Counted from the first letter of the stretch, positions 43,155 to 51,113 are shown. The stretch is 64,000 nucleotides of DNA from Pseudomonas sp. GR 6-02 (GCF_001655615.1 NZ_CP011567.1:4039001-4103000); one strand, 5' to 3'. Numbers and translations: made by a program. Notes: generated by a model from the letters alone, not told the origin.

Positions 43155-44105
43155 TTAACTGAACTGCTCGCGATACTGGGTGGGGGTCAGGCCGAGCTTT
43201 TCACTGAAAAGAAATCGCATGTGCCGCACGCTGCCGAAGCCACTTTTATAGGCTACGGTCTTGAGCGGCAGCTCGCTGGTTTCCAACAGATTCCTGGCGT
43301 GATCGATGCGCGCGCTTTGCAGAAACTCCATCGGCGTCATATTCACTTCCCGGGTGAAAACCCTGGCGAAGTGCCGCGCACTCATGTTCACCAGACTGGC
43401 CATACGCTCGATACCGAACGCTTCGTCGAGGTGTTCGAGCACATGGTTCTGCACCCGGGTGACCGGCGTTTCCTGGGGGCCCACCGCGGCCATCAACGGA
43501 CTGAACTGCGCCTGCCCGCCCTGGCGTTTCATCACTACCAGCAGCACTTTGGCGACGTCCTGGGCGACTTTCTTGCCGTGGTCCTGGGCAACCACCGCCA
43601 GCGCCAGGTCGATACCGGCGGTGACACCGCCGGAAGTGATGAGGTTGCGGTCCTGCACGAAAATCTGATCGGTCTCGACGACAGCCTTGGGGAAGCCTTT
43701 GATCAGTCGTTCGGTGTAATGCCAGTGAGTGGTCACGCGAAAGCCGTCCAGCAATCCGGCATGCCCGAGCACGAACGCGCCGGTGCAGATCGACCCATAT
43801 CGGTCAGCACGGCTGATGGCTCCCCGAAGCCAGTCGAGCAGCGGCGGATACTTTTCGTTGTAGGCCCCCGGCCCGCCCGGCACCAGCAACACATCGTAGC
43901 GCCCGTTCGCCTGATCAATGTGCAGATCAGCCTGGACACTGACGCCGTTGGAGGCCCGCAATGCGCCCTGCACGGTGCCGATGGTCAATAGCTCATATCG
44001 GTCCGCCGGTTGCAGATAACGATTGGCGATGGAAAACACTTCCATGGGGCCGGCCATGTCGAGCAGGAGAAAGTCTGGGAACAACACCATTGCCACGGTT
44101 TTCAT
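43155..44105 (-). CDS. GlxA-family regulator (DJ-1/PfpI domain + AraC HTH)
   Basis: 316 residues. The N-terminal class-I amidotransferase-like domain (VAMVLFPDFLLLDMAGPMEVFSIANRY, VLLVPGGPGAYNE, YGSICTGAFVLGHAGLLDG with the nucleophile-position Cys) is followed by an AraC HTH pair (LDEAFGIERMASLVNMSARHFARVFTREVNMTPMEFL; LKTVAYKSGFGSVRHMRFLFSEKLG), given in parts. GlxA-type proteins regulate catabolism of nitrogenous or aromatic compounds. The ATG at 44105 fits the family start; a frame from 44198 adds 31 unrelated residues. Divergent from the pirin gene, its probable target. Confidence 0.92.
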   Translation of the reverse strand: MKTVAMVLFPDFLLLDMAGPMEVFSIANRYLQPADRYELLTIGTVQGALRASNGVSVQADLHIDQANGRYDVLLVPGGPGAYNEKYPPLLDWLRGAISRADRYGSICTGAFVLGHAGLLDGFRVTTHWHYTERLIKGFPKAVVETDQIFVQDRNLITSGGVTAGIDLALAVVAQDHGKKVAQDVAKVLLVVMKRQGGQAQFSPLMAAVGPQETPVTRVQNHVLEHLDEAFGIERMASLVNMSARHFARVFTREVNMTPMEFLQSARIDHARNLLETSELPLKTVAYKSGFGSVRHMRFLFSEKLGLTPTQYREQFS

Positions 44106-44217
44106 GGGTTCAAGGTCACTAATAGAGAACTGTTCAATACCATTGCGCCGCCCACGGGTCTGGCGCCCGACATTATGGCCACATGTAACAACAAGCATAC
44201 ATGAACCTGTTCACACA

Positions 44218-44240
44218 ACTGTCAACCTGAACGAGACAGT
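44218..44240. promoter_or_regulatory. Inverted repeat ACTGTC-N11-GACAGT in GlxA/pirin intergenic region
   Basis: A 6-bp perfect inverted repeat with 11-nt spacer, within the 226-nt AT-rich region between the divergent GlxA-type and pirin genes. Spacing fits a dimeric regulator site. It lies ~92 nt upstream of the pirin start. No other copy noticed. Confidence 0.35.
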
Positions 44241-44331
44241 ATTTCAATTTTCATCTACTTACTGCACTTTATGGTAAACATTAACCTTCTCCTCACTCGG
44301 ACGAATTCACGTCCTGACAGGAGATTTCATC

Positions 44332-45054
44332 ATGCTGACCCTTCGCAAAGCTTCGGATCGCGGTGCGGCCAATCACGGTTGGTTGAAGTCGTTCCATACC
44401 TTTTCCTTTGCCAACTACCGCAACCCACGGGAACAGGGCTTTTCCGACCTGTTGGTGATCAACGACGACCGCGTAGCCGCAGGCAAAGGCTTTGGACAAC
44501 ACCCTCATCGCGACATGGAGATTTTCTCCTACGTGCTCGAAGGCGCGCTGGAACACAAGGACACTTTAGGCACCGGTTCGGTGATCCGCCCTGGCGACGT
44601 GCAACTGATGAGTGCCGGCAGTGGCGTGGCGCACAGTGAATACAACCACTCATCGACACGCCCGGTGCACTTCCTGCAAATCTGGATCGTGCCTGACGTC
44701 AGCGGCGCCAAACCGCGTTATCAGCAAGAGCATTTCAGCACCCAGAAAAAACGCGGCCGCTTGCAGTTGATCATCTCCCCGGATGGGGCCAAGGGCTCGT
44801 TGAAAGTCCGGCAGGATGCGCGGGTGTATGCCGGCCTGATCGACGGCAAGGAAAGCGCCACGCTGGAACTGGCTGCCGATCGCTACGCCTATGTGCATGT
44901 GGCGCGGGGCAGTGTCGAGCTGAACGGCCTGCAGCTGCAGGAAGGCGACGGCGTACGGGTTCGCAAAGAACAGGTGCTGACCTTGAGCAATGGCGTGGAT
45001 GCCGAGGTGCTGGTGTTTGATTTACGGCCGCAGGAATTGCCGGAAATGCCGTGA
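44332..45054 (+). CDS. Pirin family protein (YhaK/quercetinase-type bicupin)
   Basis: 240 residues with MLTLRKASDRGAANHGWLKSFHTFSFANY, the metal-binding cupin motifs GFGQHPHRDMEIFSYVLEGALEHKD and VQLMSAGSGVAHSEYNHS (given in parts). These are the Pirin/YhaK signatures; some members oxidise quercetin, others act as redox-sensing proteins. AGGAGA precedes the ATG. The nearest regulator is the divergent GlxA-type gene. Monocistronic, closed by the terminator at 45075. Confidence 0.93.
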   Translation: MLTLRKASDRGAANHGWLKSFHTFSFANYRNPREQGFSDLLVINDDRVAAGKGFGQHPHRDMEIFSYVLEGALEHKDTLGTGSVIRPGDVQLMSAGSGVAHSEYNHSSTRPVHFLQIWIVPDVSGAKPRYQQEHFSTQKKRGRLQLIISPDGAKGSLKVRQDARVYAGLIDGKESATLELAADRYAYVHVARGSVELNGLQLQEGDGVRVRKEQVLTLSNGVDAEVLVFDLRPQELPEMP

Positions 45055-45074
45055 TCCCATTGTTCAACGCCCGC

Positions 45075-45104
45075 AAAAAAACGGCCTGATCAAGGCCGTT
45101 TTTT
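45075..45104 (+). terminator. Rho-independent terminator after pirin gene
   Basis: AAAACGGCCT and AGGCCGTTTT pair around a short GATCA loop, with A-tract before and T-tract after. It is nearly symmetrical, so it can act from both sides. Confidence 0.9.
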
Positions 45105-45119
45105 GGCCGCGACAAAAAT

Positions 45120-45213
45120 CCTGTAGGAGCGAGGCTTGCCCGCGAAGAACGATGACGCGTAATACCTGAAAAACCGCGGCGCATTCTTCGCGGGCAAGCC
45201 TCGCTCCTACAGG
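45120..45213. repeat. REPIN with perfect 30-bp arms
   Basis: Positions 45120-45149 and 45184-45213 are exact reverse complements over 30 bp (start CCTGTAGGAGCGAGG, inner TTGCCCGCGAAGAA), with a 34-nt spacer. The GCGAGGCTTGCCCGCGAAG core is a frequent Pseudomonas REP type, different from those at 31.4, 48.5 and 53.2 kb. It sits between the convergent pirin and AraC genes. Confidence 0.9.
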
Positions 45214-45225
45214 CCACAGGAATAC

Positions 45226-46044
45226 CTAAATCGCCGCCCGCAATTCCCGTGGCGACAGGCCGTAATGTGAGCGAAAGCGCACGGCAAAACGTGAGGCCGA
45301 GGCGTAGCCGCTGGCACCGGCAATTTCACCGATGGGCCGGGAAGTGGTTTGCAACCATTGCAACGCGGTCGCCAGTCGAACGCTTTCCAGAATATTCCTG
45401 AAGCTGCTCCCCTCATTGGCCAGTTGGCGACGCAAAGTCGACTCACCGAGATTCAGGTGTTGAGCGACGCTCGCAACCGTCCAGTCGCTCTCAGGGCTGC
45501 CCATCAGCAACTGCTGCACACGCTCGCACAGTGGATCATTGCGATCCATCAGCAGCGGTCCGGCCTGGCCATTGAGGCCCAGGCTGAGCAGAACCGCTTC
45601 CCCATAGTGGGTGCGTAATGCATCCGGCGCGTTGGCATTGATGGCGGCCAGTAATTGATCCCATGCCTGCGTCGTGTGCCTGTCCAGAGGAACACACAGA
45701 TCTGTCTTCGGGGCACGGTGACCATTCATGATCTGCCGGCCATATCGGCTGCTGAAGTTGCGCAGTGTCGAACCGGGAAAGGTCACGACATCGGCGATGT
45801 AGTGACCGTGAAGACCGGGGAAGTTCGAGATACCAAGCTCACGCCCGGCCGGCAACAGAATCAGATGTTGCGGCCCAGCGCGCATCTCCCGGTCATCCCA
45901 TTGCAACAGTTTTTCCCCCTGTCGCACTCGACACAAGGCAGTCGCGAATATCGGCACCCGTTGCAAGGTATGAGGCTGCCGCGCCCGGATGACACACGCA
46001 TCGATAATGTTTTCCTGGTGCTGGATGCCGTCACAAGGGCGCAT
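45226..46044 (-). CDS. AraC-family transcriptional regulator
   Basis: 272 residues: an N-terminal cupin-like sensing part (LQWDDREMRAGPQHLILLPAGRELGISNFPG) and a C-terminal HTH pair (DWTVASVAQHLNLGESTLRRQLANEGSSFRNILESVRL; RPIGEIAGASGYASASRFAVRFRSHYGLSPRELR, in parts). It follows the PEBP gene by 5 nt on the same strand and is likely cotranscribed. Two 15-bp direct repeats 21 bp apart upstream of the PEBP gene are the obvious candidate site for this protein, giving an autoregulated unit. Effector unknown. The ribosome site is weak. Confidence 0.9.
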   Translation of the reverse strand: MRPCDGIQHQENIIDACVIRARQPHTLQRVPIFATALCRVRQGEKLLQWDDREMRAGPQHLILLPAGRELGISNFPGLHGHYIADVVTFPGSTLRNFSSRYGRQIMNGHRAPKTDLCVPLDRHTTQAWDQLLAAINANAPDALRTHYGEAVLLSLGLNGQAGPLLMDRNDPLCERVQQLLMGSPESDWTVASVAQHLNLGESTLRRQLANEGSSFRNILESVRLATALQWLQTTSRPIGEIAGASGYASASRFAVRFRSHYGLSPRELRAAI

Positions 46045-46049
46045 CGTTC

Positions 46050-46589
46050 TTAACGTCCGTAAGTTGAAGTGATGGTCGCTTTGGCCAAGGCGTTGGCATT
46101 GAGCATATAGCCCACCAAGGCTCCGCTGGCCTGGCTGTCGAGTGGCAGCTTATCGACTTTCAACGCCCATACGGTGAATTGATAGCGATGGGGCTTATCC
46201 CCCACAGGAGGGCACGCTCCGCCAAATCCCGGTTGGCCATAATCGGTTCGTCCTTGTACGGCACCGGCAGGCAGGTTCGAACCGACTCCGCTTGGCAAAC
46301 TTTTGGTTGAAGCCGGTAAGTTGACCACTGTCCAATGCCACCAGCCGCTGCCGGTCGGCGCATCAGGGTCATAGACCGTGATCGCGTAACTTTTAGTCTC
46401 CGCCGGGGCGTTGGACCAGGACAGTTGCGGAGACGTATTACCCCCTTCACAACCGAAACCCTGGAATACCTCACGACTGGTCAGCGGGCGATTTTCAGCA
46501 ATATCCTGGCTTGTCAGCGAGAAGTCGGCTGCGTGCCCAGTGAGGACGACCCCCATGGACAAAGCGGATAGGATAATTCGGATGTTCAT
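46050..46589 (-). CDS. YbhB/YbcL-type PEBP (Raf-kinase-inhibitor-like) protein
   Basis: 179 residues with a signal peptide (NIRIILSALSMGVVLTGHA). PEBP signatures are present: GFGCEGGNTSPQLSWSNAPAETKSYAI, VYDPDAPTGSGWWHWTVVNLP and YGQPGFGGACPPVGDKPHRYQFTVWAL (given in parts). Bacterial members are periplasmic or cytoplasmic ligand-binding proteins with no established role. GAGGT lies 5 nt upstream of the ATG. It leads a two-gene unit with an AraC regulator. Confidence 0.92.
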   Translation of the reverse strand: MNIRIILSALSMGVVLTGHAADFSLTSQDIAENRPLTSREVFQGFGCEGGNTSPQLSWSNAPAETKSYAITVYDPDAPTGSGWWHWTVVNLPASTKSLPSGVGSNLPAGAVQGRTDYGQPGFGGACPPVGDKPHRYQFTVWALKVDKLPLDSQASGALVGYMLNANALAKATITSTYGR

Positions 46590-46649
46590 CGTGACCTCAT
46601 CGGTGTCTTGGCGTGAAGCACGAGTCTAGAGAGAGCAAAGGCTGATTAC

Positions 46650-46685
46650 TGTGCCGAAACGCTCGACCATTGTGCCTGAACGCTC
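46650..46685. promoter_or_regulatory. Two 15-bp direct repeats phased by 21 bp (AraC-type site)
   Basis: TGTGCCGAAACGCTC at 46650-46664 and TGTGCCTGAACGCTC at 46671-46685, 13 of 15 identical and exactly two helical turns apart. The site begins 61 nt upstream of the PEBP ATG. Same-face tandem half-sites of this spacing are how AraC dimers bind. Confidence 0.6.
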
Positions 46686-46711
46686 TCTCGATCCAGGCAC
46701 ACCCCGCCGAC

Positions 46712-47305
46712 TCAGACCGGTCCGAAAATGTCCTTCATCGCCGCATACTGCAGCAGCATGATGGTCTTGGCATCGCAGATCTCCCCGCGATAAAACGCCT
46801 CAAGGGCGTCGTCGAATTTCCACTCCAGCACTTCCAGTTCTTCGGTTTCGTCTTCCAGCCCACCGCCCTCGCTGACTTTCGAAGAGGCGTCGTACTCGGC
46901 AATAAAGAAATGCAGTTTCTCCGTGACCGAACCGGGGCTCATGTAGGACTCGAACACCTTCTGCACATGGTGGACGCGATAGCCGGTTTCTTCCTCAGCT
47001 TCAGCGCGAATGCGCTCTTCAGGCGCAGCGCCTTCCAGCAGCCCCGCCGCCACTTCAATCAACAAACCATCATGGCCGTTGACGAACACCGGCAACCGGA
47101 ACTGGCGAGTCAGCACGACGGTTTTCTTCTCGCGGTTGAACAGCAGAATCGCCGCGCCGTTGCCACGGTCGTAGACCTCGCGGCTCTGGCGCTGCCAGTC
47201 GCCGTTGTTGCGCAGGTAATCGAACGTGATTTTCTTCAGCAGATACCAGTTGTGGGACAACACCTGAGACTCGATGATGTTGACCCGCTCGGCTGTGTTC
47301 GACAT
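46712..47305 (-). CDS. nudK: NUDIX hydrolase, GDP-mannose pyrophosphatase (NudK) type
   Basis: 197 residues with the Nudix box GLLEGAAPEERIRAEAEEETGY (in two parts: GLLEGAAPEE, RAEAEEETGY) and the flanking TRQFRLPVFVNGHDGLLIEVAAG and SYMSPGSVTEKLHFFIAEY of NudK/ADP-ribose pyrophosphatases. E. coli NudK hydrolyses GDP-mannose to mannose-1-P and GMP. ATG at 47305. It stands alone, isolated from the hemerythrin gene by a strong terminator. The gene symbol rests on family similarity. Confidence 0.87.
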   Translation of the reverse strand: MSNTAERVNIIESQVLSHNWYLLKKITFDYLRNNGDWQRQSREVYDRGNGAAILLFNREKKTVVLTRQFRLPVFVNGHDGLLIEVAAGLLEGAAPEERIRAEAEEETGYRVHHVQKVFESYMSPGSVTEKLHFFIAEYDASSKVSEGGGLEDETEELEVLEWKFDDALEAFYRGEICDAKTIMLLQYAAMKDIFGPV

Positions 47306-47358
47306 GACAATCCATCCCTATTTTCGTCAGAAGACGTCCATGTTAGGCGAAAACAGAA

Positions 47359-47390
47359 AAGCCCGGCATGGTTGCCGGGCTTCTTTTTTT
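47359..47390. terminator. Bidirectional terminator
   Basis: AAGCCCGGCA / TGCCGGGCTT around a TGGT loop (10-bp stem), followed by CTTTTTTT on the plus strand and by TTCTGTTTT on the minus strand. It stops the hemerythrin-gene transcript before nudK. Confidence 0.9.
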
Positions 47391-47492
47391 CTAACGCTCT
47401 GTCCAATCCTTCAGAACGGATTCAGAGGGTCGGTGTTACTTGAAATCCAATTGGCCTACACGCCAAAGCAACAAATGATTGCGTGCTTCAGG

Positions 47493-47930
47493 TCAGGGCA
47501 ACTGCGCCTTATATTCTTTCTGGTACTGCCCGGCGAGTGATTCCTTTTGCTTGTTGTCGAGCAGTTTGCCGGCCATTTGAAAGAACTTCTGCTCTTCCTC
47601 TTTCAGGTGGTGATGGACCTTTTCCGAGAGCTTTTTGGCAGTGATCAGCCAAGCGGCGCTGGACATCTCAGTCTCGTCCAGTTCCTCCATCATTTCGTCC
47701 ATTTCATGGTGTTCGGAAATGGCGTGGCGACTCAGGTCCATGCCATTGTCGAATGCCATCAACGGGATGTAGAAATGGCGTTCTTCGGCCGTTGCGTGGG
47801 CGTGCAGTTCGGCTTTGAGCTGTTTGTAAGCCTCTAGCCGTTCTGGGGTGTCGCCGTGGGTCTTGATCAGGGCGACGGCATAGCTACGCTGGCGATCATG
47901 GCTTTCGCGCAAGGCTTCAAAGATATCCAC
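47493..47930 (-). CDS. Hemerythrin-HHE domain protein
   Basis: 145 residues of a four-helix bundle with the iron-binding histidine pattern: LRESHDRQRSYA, ELHAHATAEERHFYIPLM, HAISEHHEMDEMMEEL and VHHHLKEEEQKFF. Bacterial HHE proteins bind O2, NO or iron, and often protect against oxidative or nitrosative stress. The start is GTG at 47930 with GAGGA upstream; the ATG 13 nt earlier is out of frame. Single gene closed by the terminator at 47359. Confidence 0.9.
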   Translation of the reverse strand: MDIFEALRESHDRQRSYAVALIKTHGDTPERLEAYKQLKAELHAHATAEERHFYIPLMAFDNGMDLSRHAISEHHEMDEMMEELDETEMSSAAWLITAKKLSEKVHHHLKEEEQKFFQMAGKLLDNKQKESLAGQYQKEYKAQLP

Positions 47931-48051
47931 GGGCGGTCCTCATGGGTGCATTGCGAATGACATTATTGAGGCTAGACCTCCCGGCGCACCCGGGAGTTCC
48001 AAACAAACTGCGATCGCGATAGGCTCCCTCTTTGCCATATGGATGTAGCCC

Positions 48052-48477
48052 ATGACCCTGCGAATTGAACTGTCGACAAACGCCACTCAGGAAGAGCGCG
48101 AAGCAATCCTCACACCGCTGCGCGCCTACAACGCCTCAAAGGCCGGGCCCACGGTGTCAGAGCAGATTGCCTTGCTGGTGCGCGATGACAACGACGAGAT
48201 TCTCGGCGGGCTTTATGGCCGGGTGTTTTACCAATGGTTTTTCATTGAGTTGTTGTCGGTGCCGGACCAGGCACGGGGCCAAGGGCTGGGCTCGAAGCTG
48301 ATGCAGATGGCCGAAGACCTGGCGCGGGAGAAAGAGTGCATCGGGATCTGGCTGGACACCTTCGACTTCCAGGCGCCGGAGTTCTACAAAAAACACGGCT
48401 TCAGCGAACTGGGGCAGATTGCCGATTATCCGCCAGGCCATAAGCGTTTCTTTTTCCAGAAGCGTTTGATTGATTAA
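48052..48477 (+). CDS. GNAT N-acetyltransferase
   Basis: 141 residues with a GNAT core: FIELLSVPDQARGQGLGSKLMQMAEDLAREKECIGIWLDTFDFQAPEFYKKHGF (in parts), including the RGQGLGSKL acetyl-CoA pyrophosphate loop. Substrate unknown; the protein is the minimal size for the family. The ribosome site is weak (GATG-like). It is followed by a REP hairpin that probably serves as its 3' end. Confidence 0.9.
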   Translation: MTLRIELSTNATQEEREAILTPLRAYNASKAGPTVSEQIALLVRDDNDEILGGLYGRVFYQWFFIELLSVPDQARGQGLGSKLMQMAEDLAREKECIGIWLDTFDFQAPEFYKKHGFSELGQIADYPPGHKRFFFQKRLID

Positions 48478-48488
48478 AACGCAAACGT

Positions 48489-48516
48489 TGTGGGAGCGAG
48501 CCTGCTCGCTCCCACA
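48489..48516. repeat. REP-type perfect hairpin
   Basis: TGTGGGAGCGAG and CTCGCTCCCACA around a CCTG loop, a 12-bp perfect palindrome of a common Pseudomonas REP type. It lies between a convergent acetyltransferase gene and lipoprotein gene and has no T-tract. Confidence 0.85.
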
Positions 48517-48538
48517 GGGGGACTGCCTCATAAACCTC

Positions 48539-48889
48539 TTACAGGCAGGTCGCCAACGCCGCCAAACGACGCTTGGCAACAAAATCATCATGCTGGGCGT
48601 AGTAGCTCAAGGCCGTGCCTGAAGCATCGCTGGTCACGTCCACGAAAGATTCGGCCGAACGGGTGTAGACCGTCGAGCCGCCCTTCTTGCCCGGCTGCAA
48701 ATACGCACCGGCATCGACGCCGAACACCGCCTCGTCCTGCCAGGCAAACTGCACGCACTGGGCGACGACTTTTTCCGGTTTGTCCGAGGTCAGGGTTTTG
48801 TACGGGGTTTTGGTGCGGGCGTCGTTCATCGCCGATCCGGCGCAGCCCGCCAGCAAGGTTGCGGCCAGCGCCACCATCAGAATTCGCAT
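48539..48889 (-). CDS. Small lipoprotein of unknown function
   Basis: 116 residues with a lipoprotein signal peptide (MRILMVALAATLLAGCAGS; lipobox LAGC). The mature part has VVAQCVQFAWQDEAVFGVDAG and KKGGSTVYTRSAESFVDVTS, a short conserved beta-rich form seen in Pseudomonas lipoproteins of no known role, and ends with a single Cys (ATCL). It probably sits in the outer membrane. No partner gene. Confidence 0.82.
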   Translation of the reverse strand: MRILMVALAATLLAGCAGSAMNDARTKTPYKTLTSDKPEKVVAQCVQFAWQDEAVFGVDAGAYLQPGKKGGSTVYTRSAESFVDVTSDASGTALSYYAQHDDFVAKRRLAALATCL

Positions 48890-49036
48890 TGCGTTCGCTC
48901 ATCAGGAAAAAGCGGACTGTACCACCGCGGCGCGGCGTATCGTTCTGCTTTACTTCATTTATACCGCGACACCGCGCAACGATTCGCGCACCCTGTCGCG
49001 CCGATAGCCTCGCATCGCCCATTTTTCAGGAAAGCC

Positions 49037-49285
49037 ATGACACCCAATGCCGAGTTCTACAAACCCTCCACCGACTACGCCGACAAACTGATCAGCCAGA
49101 TCGGCCAGACGCCGGCCTGGATCGCCAAGCGAATTGGCGTCACCGACAAGCGGATTCGTTACATTCTCGACGGCGAAAGAACCGTCAAAGGCGAAACCAC
49201 GCCAATCCAGATGACCTACACCGAGCAGTTTGCCCTTGAGTGTCTGGCTGCGGCTGCCAAGGCGAGCAAAAAGCAGTCTTCGTAA
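49037..49285 (+). CDS. Small putative DNA-binding (HTH) protein
   Basis: 82 residues. ADKLISQIGQTPAWIAKRIGVTDKRIRYILDGER reads as a lambda-repressor-like helix-turn-helix (helix TPAWIAKRIG, recognition helix DKRIRYILDG). The rest is helical and ends with a lysine-rich tail. Target unknown. CAGGAAAG precedes the ATG. It lies 18 nt before the DUF6388-type gene, so the two may form a unit. Confidence 0.75.
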   Translation: MTPNAEFYKPSTDYADKLISQIGQTPAWIAKRIGVTDKRIRYILDGERTVKGETTPIQMTYTEQFALECLAAAAKASKKQSS

Positions 49286-49303
49286 TCCCCTCAAGGAGTG
49301 ACC

Positions 49304-49633
49304 ATGGCGGCAACCGAACAGCAACACGAACAGGCGCTGAGGAAATTTCTCGATGAACGCCCTGAGCTGCGTCTTGAGCTCGACAATCTCAATCCCCTGC
49401 TCGCCCAGGCCAAAGGCGAGACGATGGCGCAGTACCGCGACGAACGCTTGCATGAAGCGTTCGAAGCCGAGGCCGAGCGCCTGGGTTTGTTTGCCTGGGA
49501 GCTGACACTGCAACTGACCACCGCCACGCCCGAGGAATATCAGGCCCAACGCATGGAAGTGCACAAGGAAGTTGCAGAGATGGCCGGCATGAACTGGCTT
49601 GAGTATTGCGAGTTGTACGGGCTGACCAAATAA
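49304..49633 (+). CDS. DUF6388-type small acidic protein
   Basis: 109 residues rich in Glu, Gln and Ala and almost all helical (RKFLDERPELRLELDNLNPLLAQAKGETMAQYRDERLHEAFEAEAERLG, in parts). I recognise it as the Pseudomonas DUF6388 family, function unknown. No signal peptide or membrane segment. AAGGAG is 8 nt before the ATG at 49304; a GTG at 49298 adds two residues. It follows the small HTH gene. Confidence 0.78.
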   Translation: MAATEQQHEQALRKFLDERPELRLELDNLNPLLAQAKGETMAQYRDERLHEAFEAEAERLGLFAWELTLQLTTATPEEYQAQRMEVHKEVAEMAGMNWLEYCELYGLTK

Positions 49634-49731
49634 TCCTCGCGATGGCAGCGACTCGGTCTGCGAGTAAACGCCCTTCGCCGCCCTGCCGATAAAGCTTTAT
49701 CATGGCCGCAGTTTTGCTGATCGAGTCCGTC

Positions 49732-50124
49732 ATGAAATTCGCCATTGCGCTGTTTTCCGCCGCCCATGCGCCCTCCTCGCGCCGTGCCTTGCTGTTCGCC
49801 CAGGCCGCGCTGGCCGGCGGACATGAAATTGTCCGGCTGTTTTTCTATCAGGATGGCGTCTACAACGCGTCCGGCAGTGTGGTCACTCCTCAGGATGAGC
49901 AGGACTTGCCCAAGCAATGGCGCAACTTTGTCAGCGAGCATCAACTCGATGGCGTGGTCTGCATCGCCGCCGCCCTGCGTCGTGGCGTGCTGAACGAGGA
50001 AGAAGCCCAGCGCTATCAGCGTGAAGCGGTCGCCGTGGGCGCGCCGTGGGAATTGTCCGGCCTTGGCCAGTTGCATGACGCGGTGCAGGACGCTGACCGC
50101 CTGATCTGTTTCGGAGGCGCGTGA
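49732..50124 (+). CDS. tusD: Sulfurtransferase TusD
   Basis: 130 residues of the DsrE fold: MKFAIALFSAAHAPSSRRALLFAQAAL, VRLFFYQDGVYNAS and DGVVCIAAALRRGVL, whose Cys (about residue 79) is the sulfur-carrying residue. TusD receives sulfur from TusA and hands it to TusE within the TusBCD complex, for 2-thiolation of U34 in tRNAs by MnmA. It begins the tusDCBE-ybiB unit and is one nt from tusC. The frame from 49702 adds ten residues without a ribosome site. Confidence 0.95.
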   Translation: MKFAIALFSAAHAPSSRRALLFAQAALAGGHEIVRLFFYQDGVYNASGSVVTPQDEQDLPKQWRNFVSEHQLDGVVCIAAALRRGVLNEEEAQRYQREAVAVGAPWELSGLGQLHDAVQDADRLICFGGA

Positions 50125-50125
50125 G

Positions 50126-50488
50126 ATGGCTAAATCCTTGCTAATTATCAGCCGTCAGGCGCCGTGGTCCGGGCCGAATGCGCGGGAAGCGCTAGACATT
50201 GTATTGGCCGGCGGCGCCTTCGATCTGCCGATCGGGCTACTGTTTCTTGATGACGGCGTGTTCCAGCTCGCTGCGAAACAGGACGCCAAGGCGTTGCAGC
50301 AGAAAGACCTGAGCGCCAACCTGCAAGCCTTGCCGATGTTTGGCGTCGAAGACCTGTTCGTGTGCGCTGACAGCGTAGCGGCCCGAGGCCTGGCCCCCAA
50401 AGGTCTGTCGCTTGAAGAAGCCCAGGTACTGAGCGCCCAGGACATCACCGCCCTTATTGACCGTTACGACCAGGTGATCACCCTCTGA
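50126..50488 (+). CDS. tusC: Sulfur relay protein TusC
   Basis: 120 residues of the DsrF/TusC type: SLLIISRQAPWSGPNAREALDIVLAGGAFDLPIGLLFLDDGVFQL (in parts) and MFGVEDLFVCADSVAARG. TusC is a structural subunit of the TusBCD hexamer, with no catalytic cysteine of its own. It begins one nt after tusD and its stop overlaps the tusB start (TGATG). Confidence 0.94.
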   Translation: MAKSLLIISRQAPWSGPNAREALDIVLAGGAFDLPIGLLFLDDGVFQLAAKQDAKALQQKDLSANLQALPMFGVEDLFVCADSVAARGLAPKGLSLEEAQVLSAQDITALIDRYDQVITL

Positions 50489-50781
50489 TGTCGACTTTGC
50501 ATGTGTTGTCTCATTCCCCATTCGGCGACGAGCGCCTGAGCAGTTGCCTGCGCGTGATCGGCCCCAACGATGCGCTGCTGCTGAGTGGCGATGCGACCTA
50601 TGCCCTGCAGCCAGGCACCGCGCCATTCAGCTCTTTGCATGCTCGCAACCTGAAACTGTTCGTACTGGCCGAAGACGCGCAGGCCCGGGCTCTGCAAGTT
50701 CCGGACTGGGCCAGTGCCATTGACTACCCGGCCTTCGTCGAACTGTCGATTCACTATGACAAGGTCAACAGTTGGCTATGA
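50488..50781 (+). CDS. tusB: Sulfur relay protein TusB
   Basis: 97 residues of the DsrH/TusB type: STLHVLSHSPFGDERLSSCLRVIGPNDALLLSGDATYAL (in parts) and VLAEDAQARALQ. It is the third subunit of the TusBCD sulfur relay. Start overlaps the tusC stop (TGATG) and its stop overlaps the tusE start (ATGA). Confidence 0.94.
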   Translation: MSTLHVLSHSPFGDERLSSCLRVIGPNDALLLSGDATYALQPGTAPFSSLHARNLKLFVLAEDAQARALQVPDWASAIDYPAFVELSIHYDKVNSWL

Positions 50782-51113
50782 AATCCCTGACCGTTGGCGC
50801 CCGCGCCATTGAACTGGACAAGGACGGCTTCCTGGTGGAACTGAGCGACTGGTCTACCGAGGTGGCCACCGCCCTCGCCGCCGCCGAAGACATCGAGTTG
50901 AGCCCGGAACATTGGGAAATCCTCGAACTGCTGCGCAGTTTCTACGACGAATTCCAGTTGTCCCCGGCCACCCGCCCGCTGATCAAGTACACCGCATTGA
51001 AGCTCGGCCCCGACAAGGGCAACAGCCTGCACCTGAACCGACTGTTCAAAGGCACCCCTGCCAAACTCGCCGCAAAACTGGCGGGCCTGCCCAAACCGAC
51101 GAATTGCTTATGA
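50778..51113 (+). CDS. tusE: Sulfurtransferase TusE (DsrC family)
   Basis: 111 residues of the DsrC/TusE family: DKDGFLVELSDWSTEVATALA, LSPEHWEILELLRSFYDEF and the C-terminal arm KPTNCL, whose Cys carries the persulfide from TusD to MnmA. ATG at 50778 (ATGA overlap with tusB); a TTG at 50772 adds two residues. Its stop overlaps ybiB. Confidence 0.95.
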   Translation: MKSLTVGARAIELDKDGFLVELSDWSTEVATALAAAEDIELSPEHWEILELLRSFYDEFQLSPATRPLIKYTALKLGPDKGNSLHLNRLFKGTPAKLAAKLAGLPKPTNCL

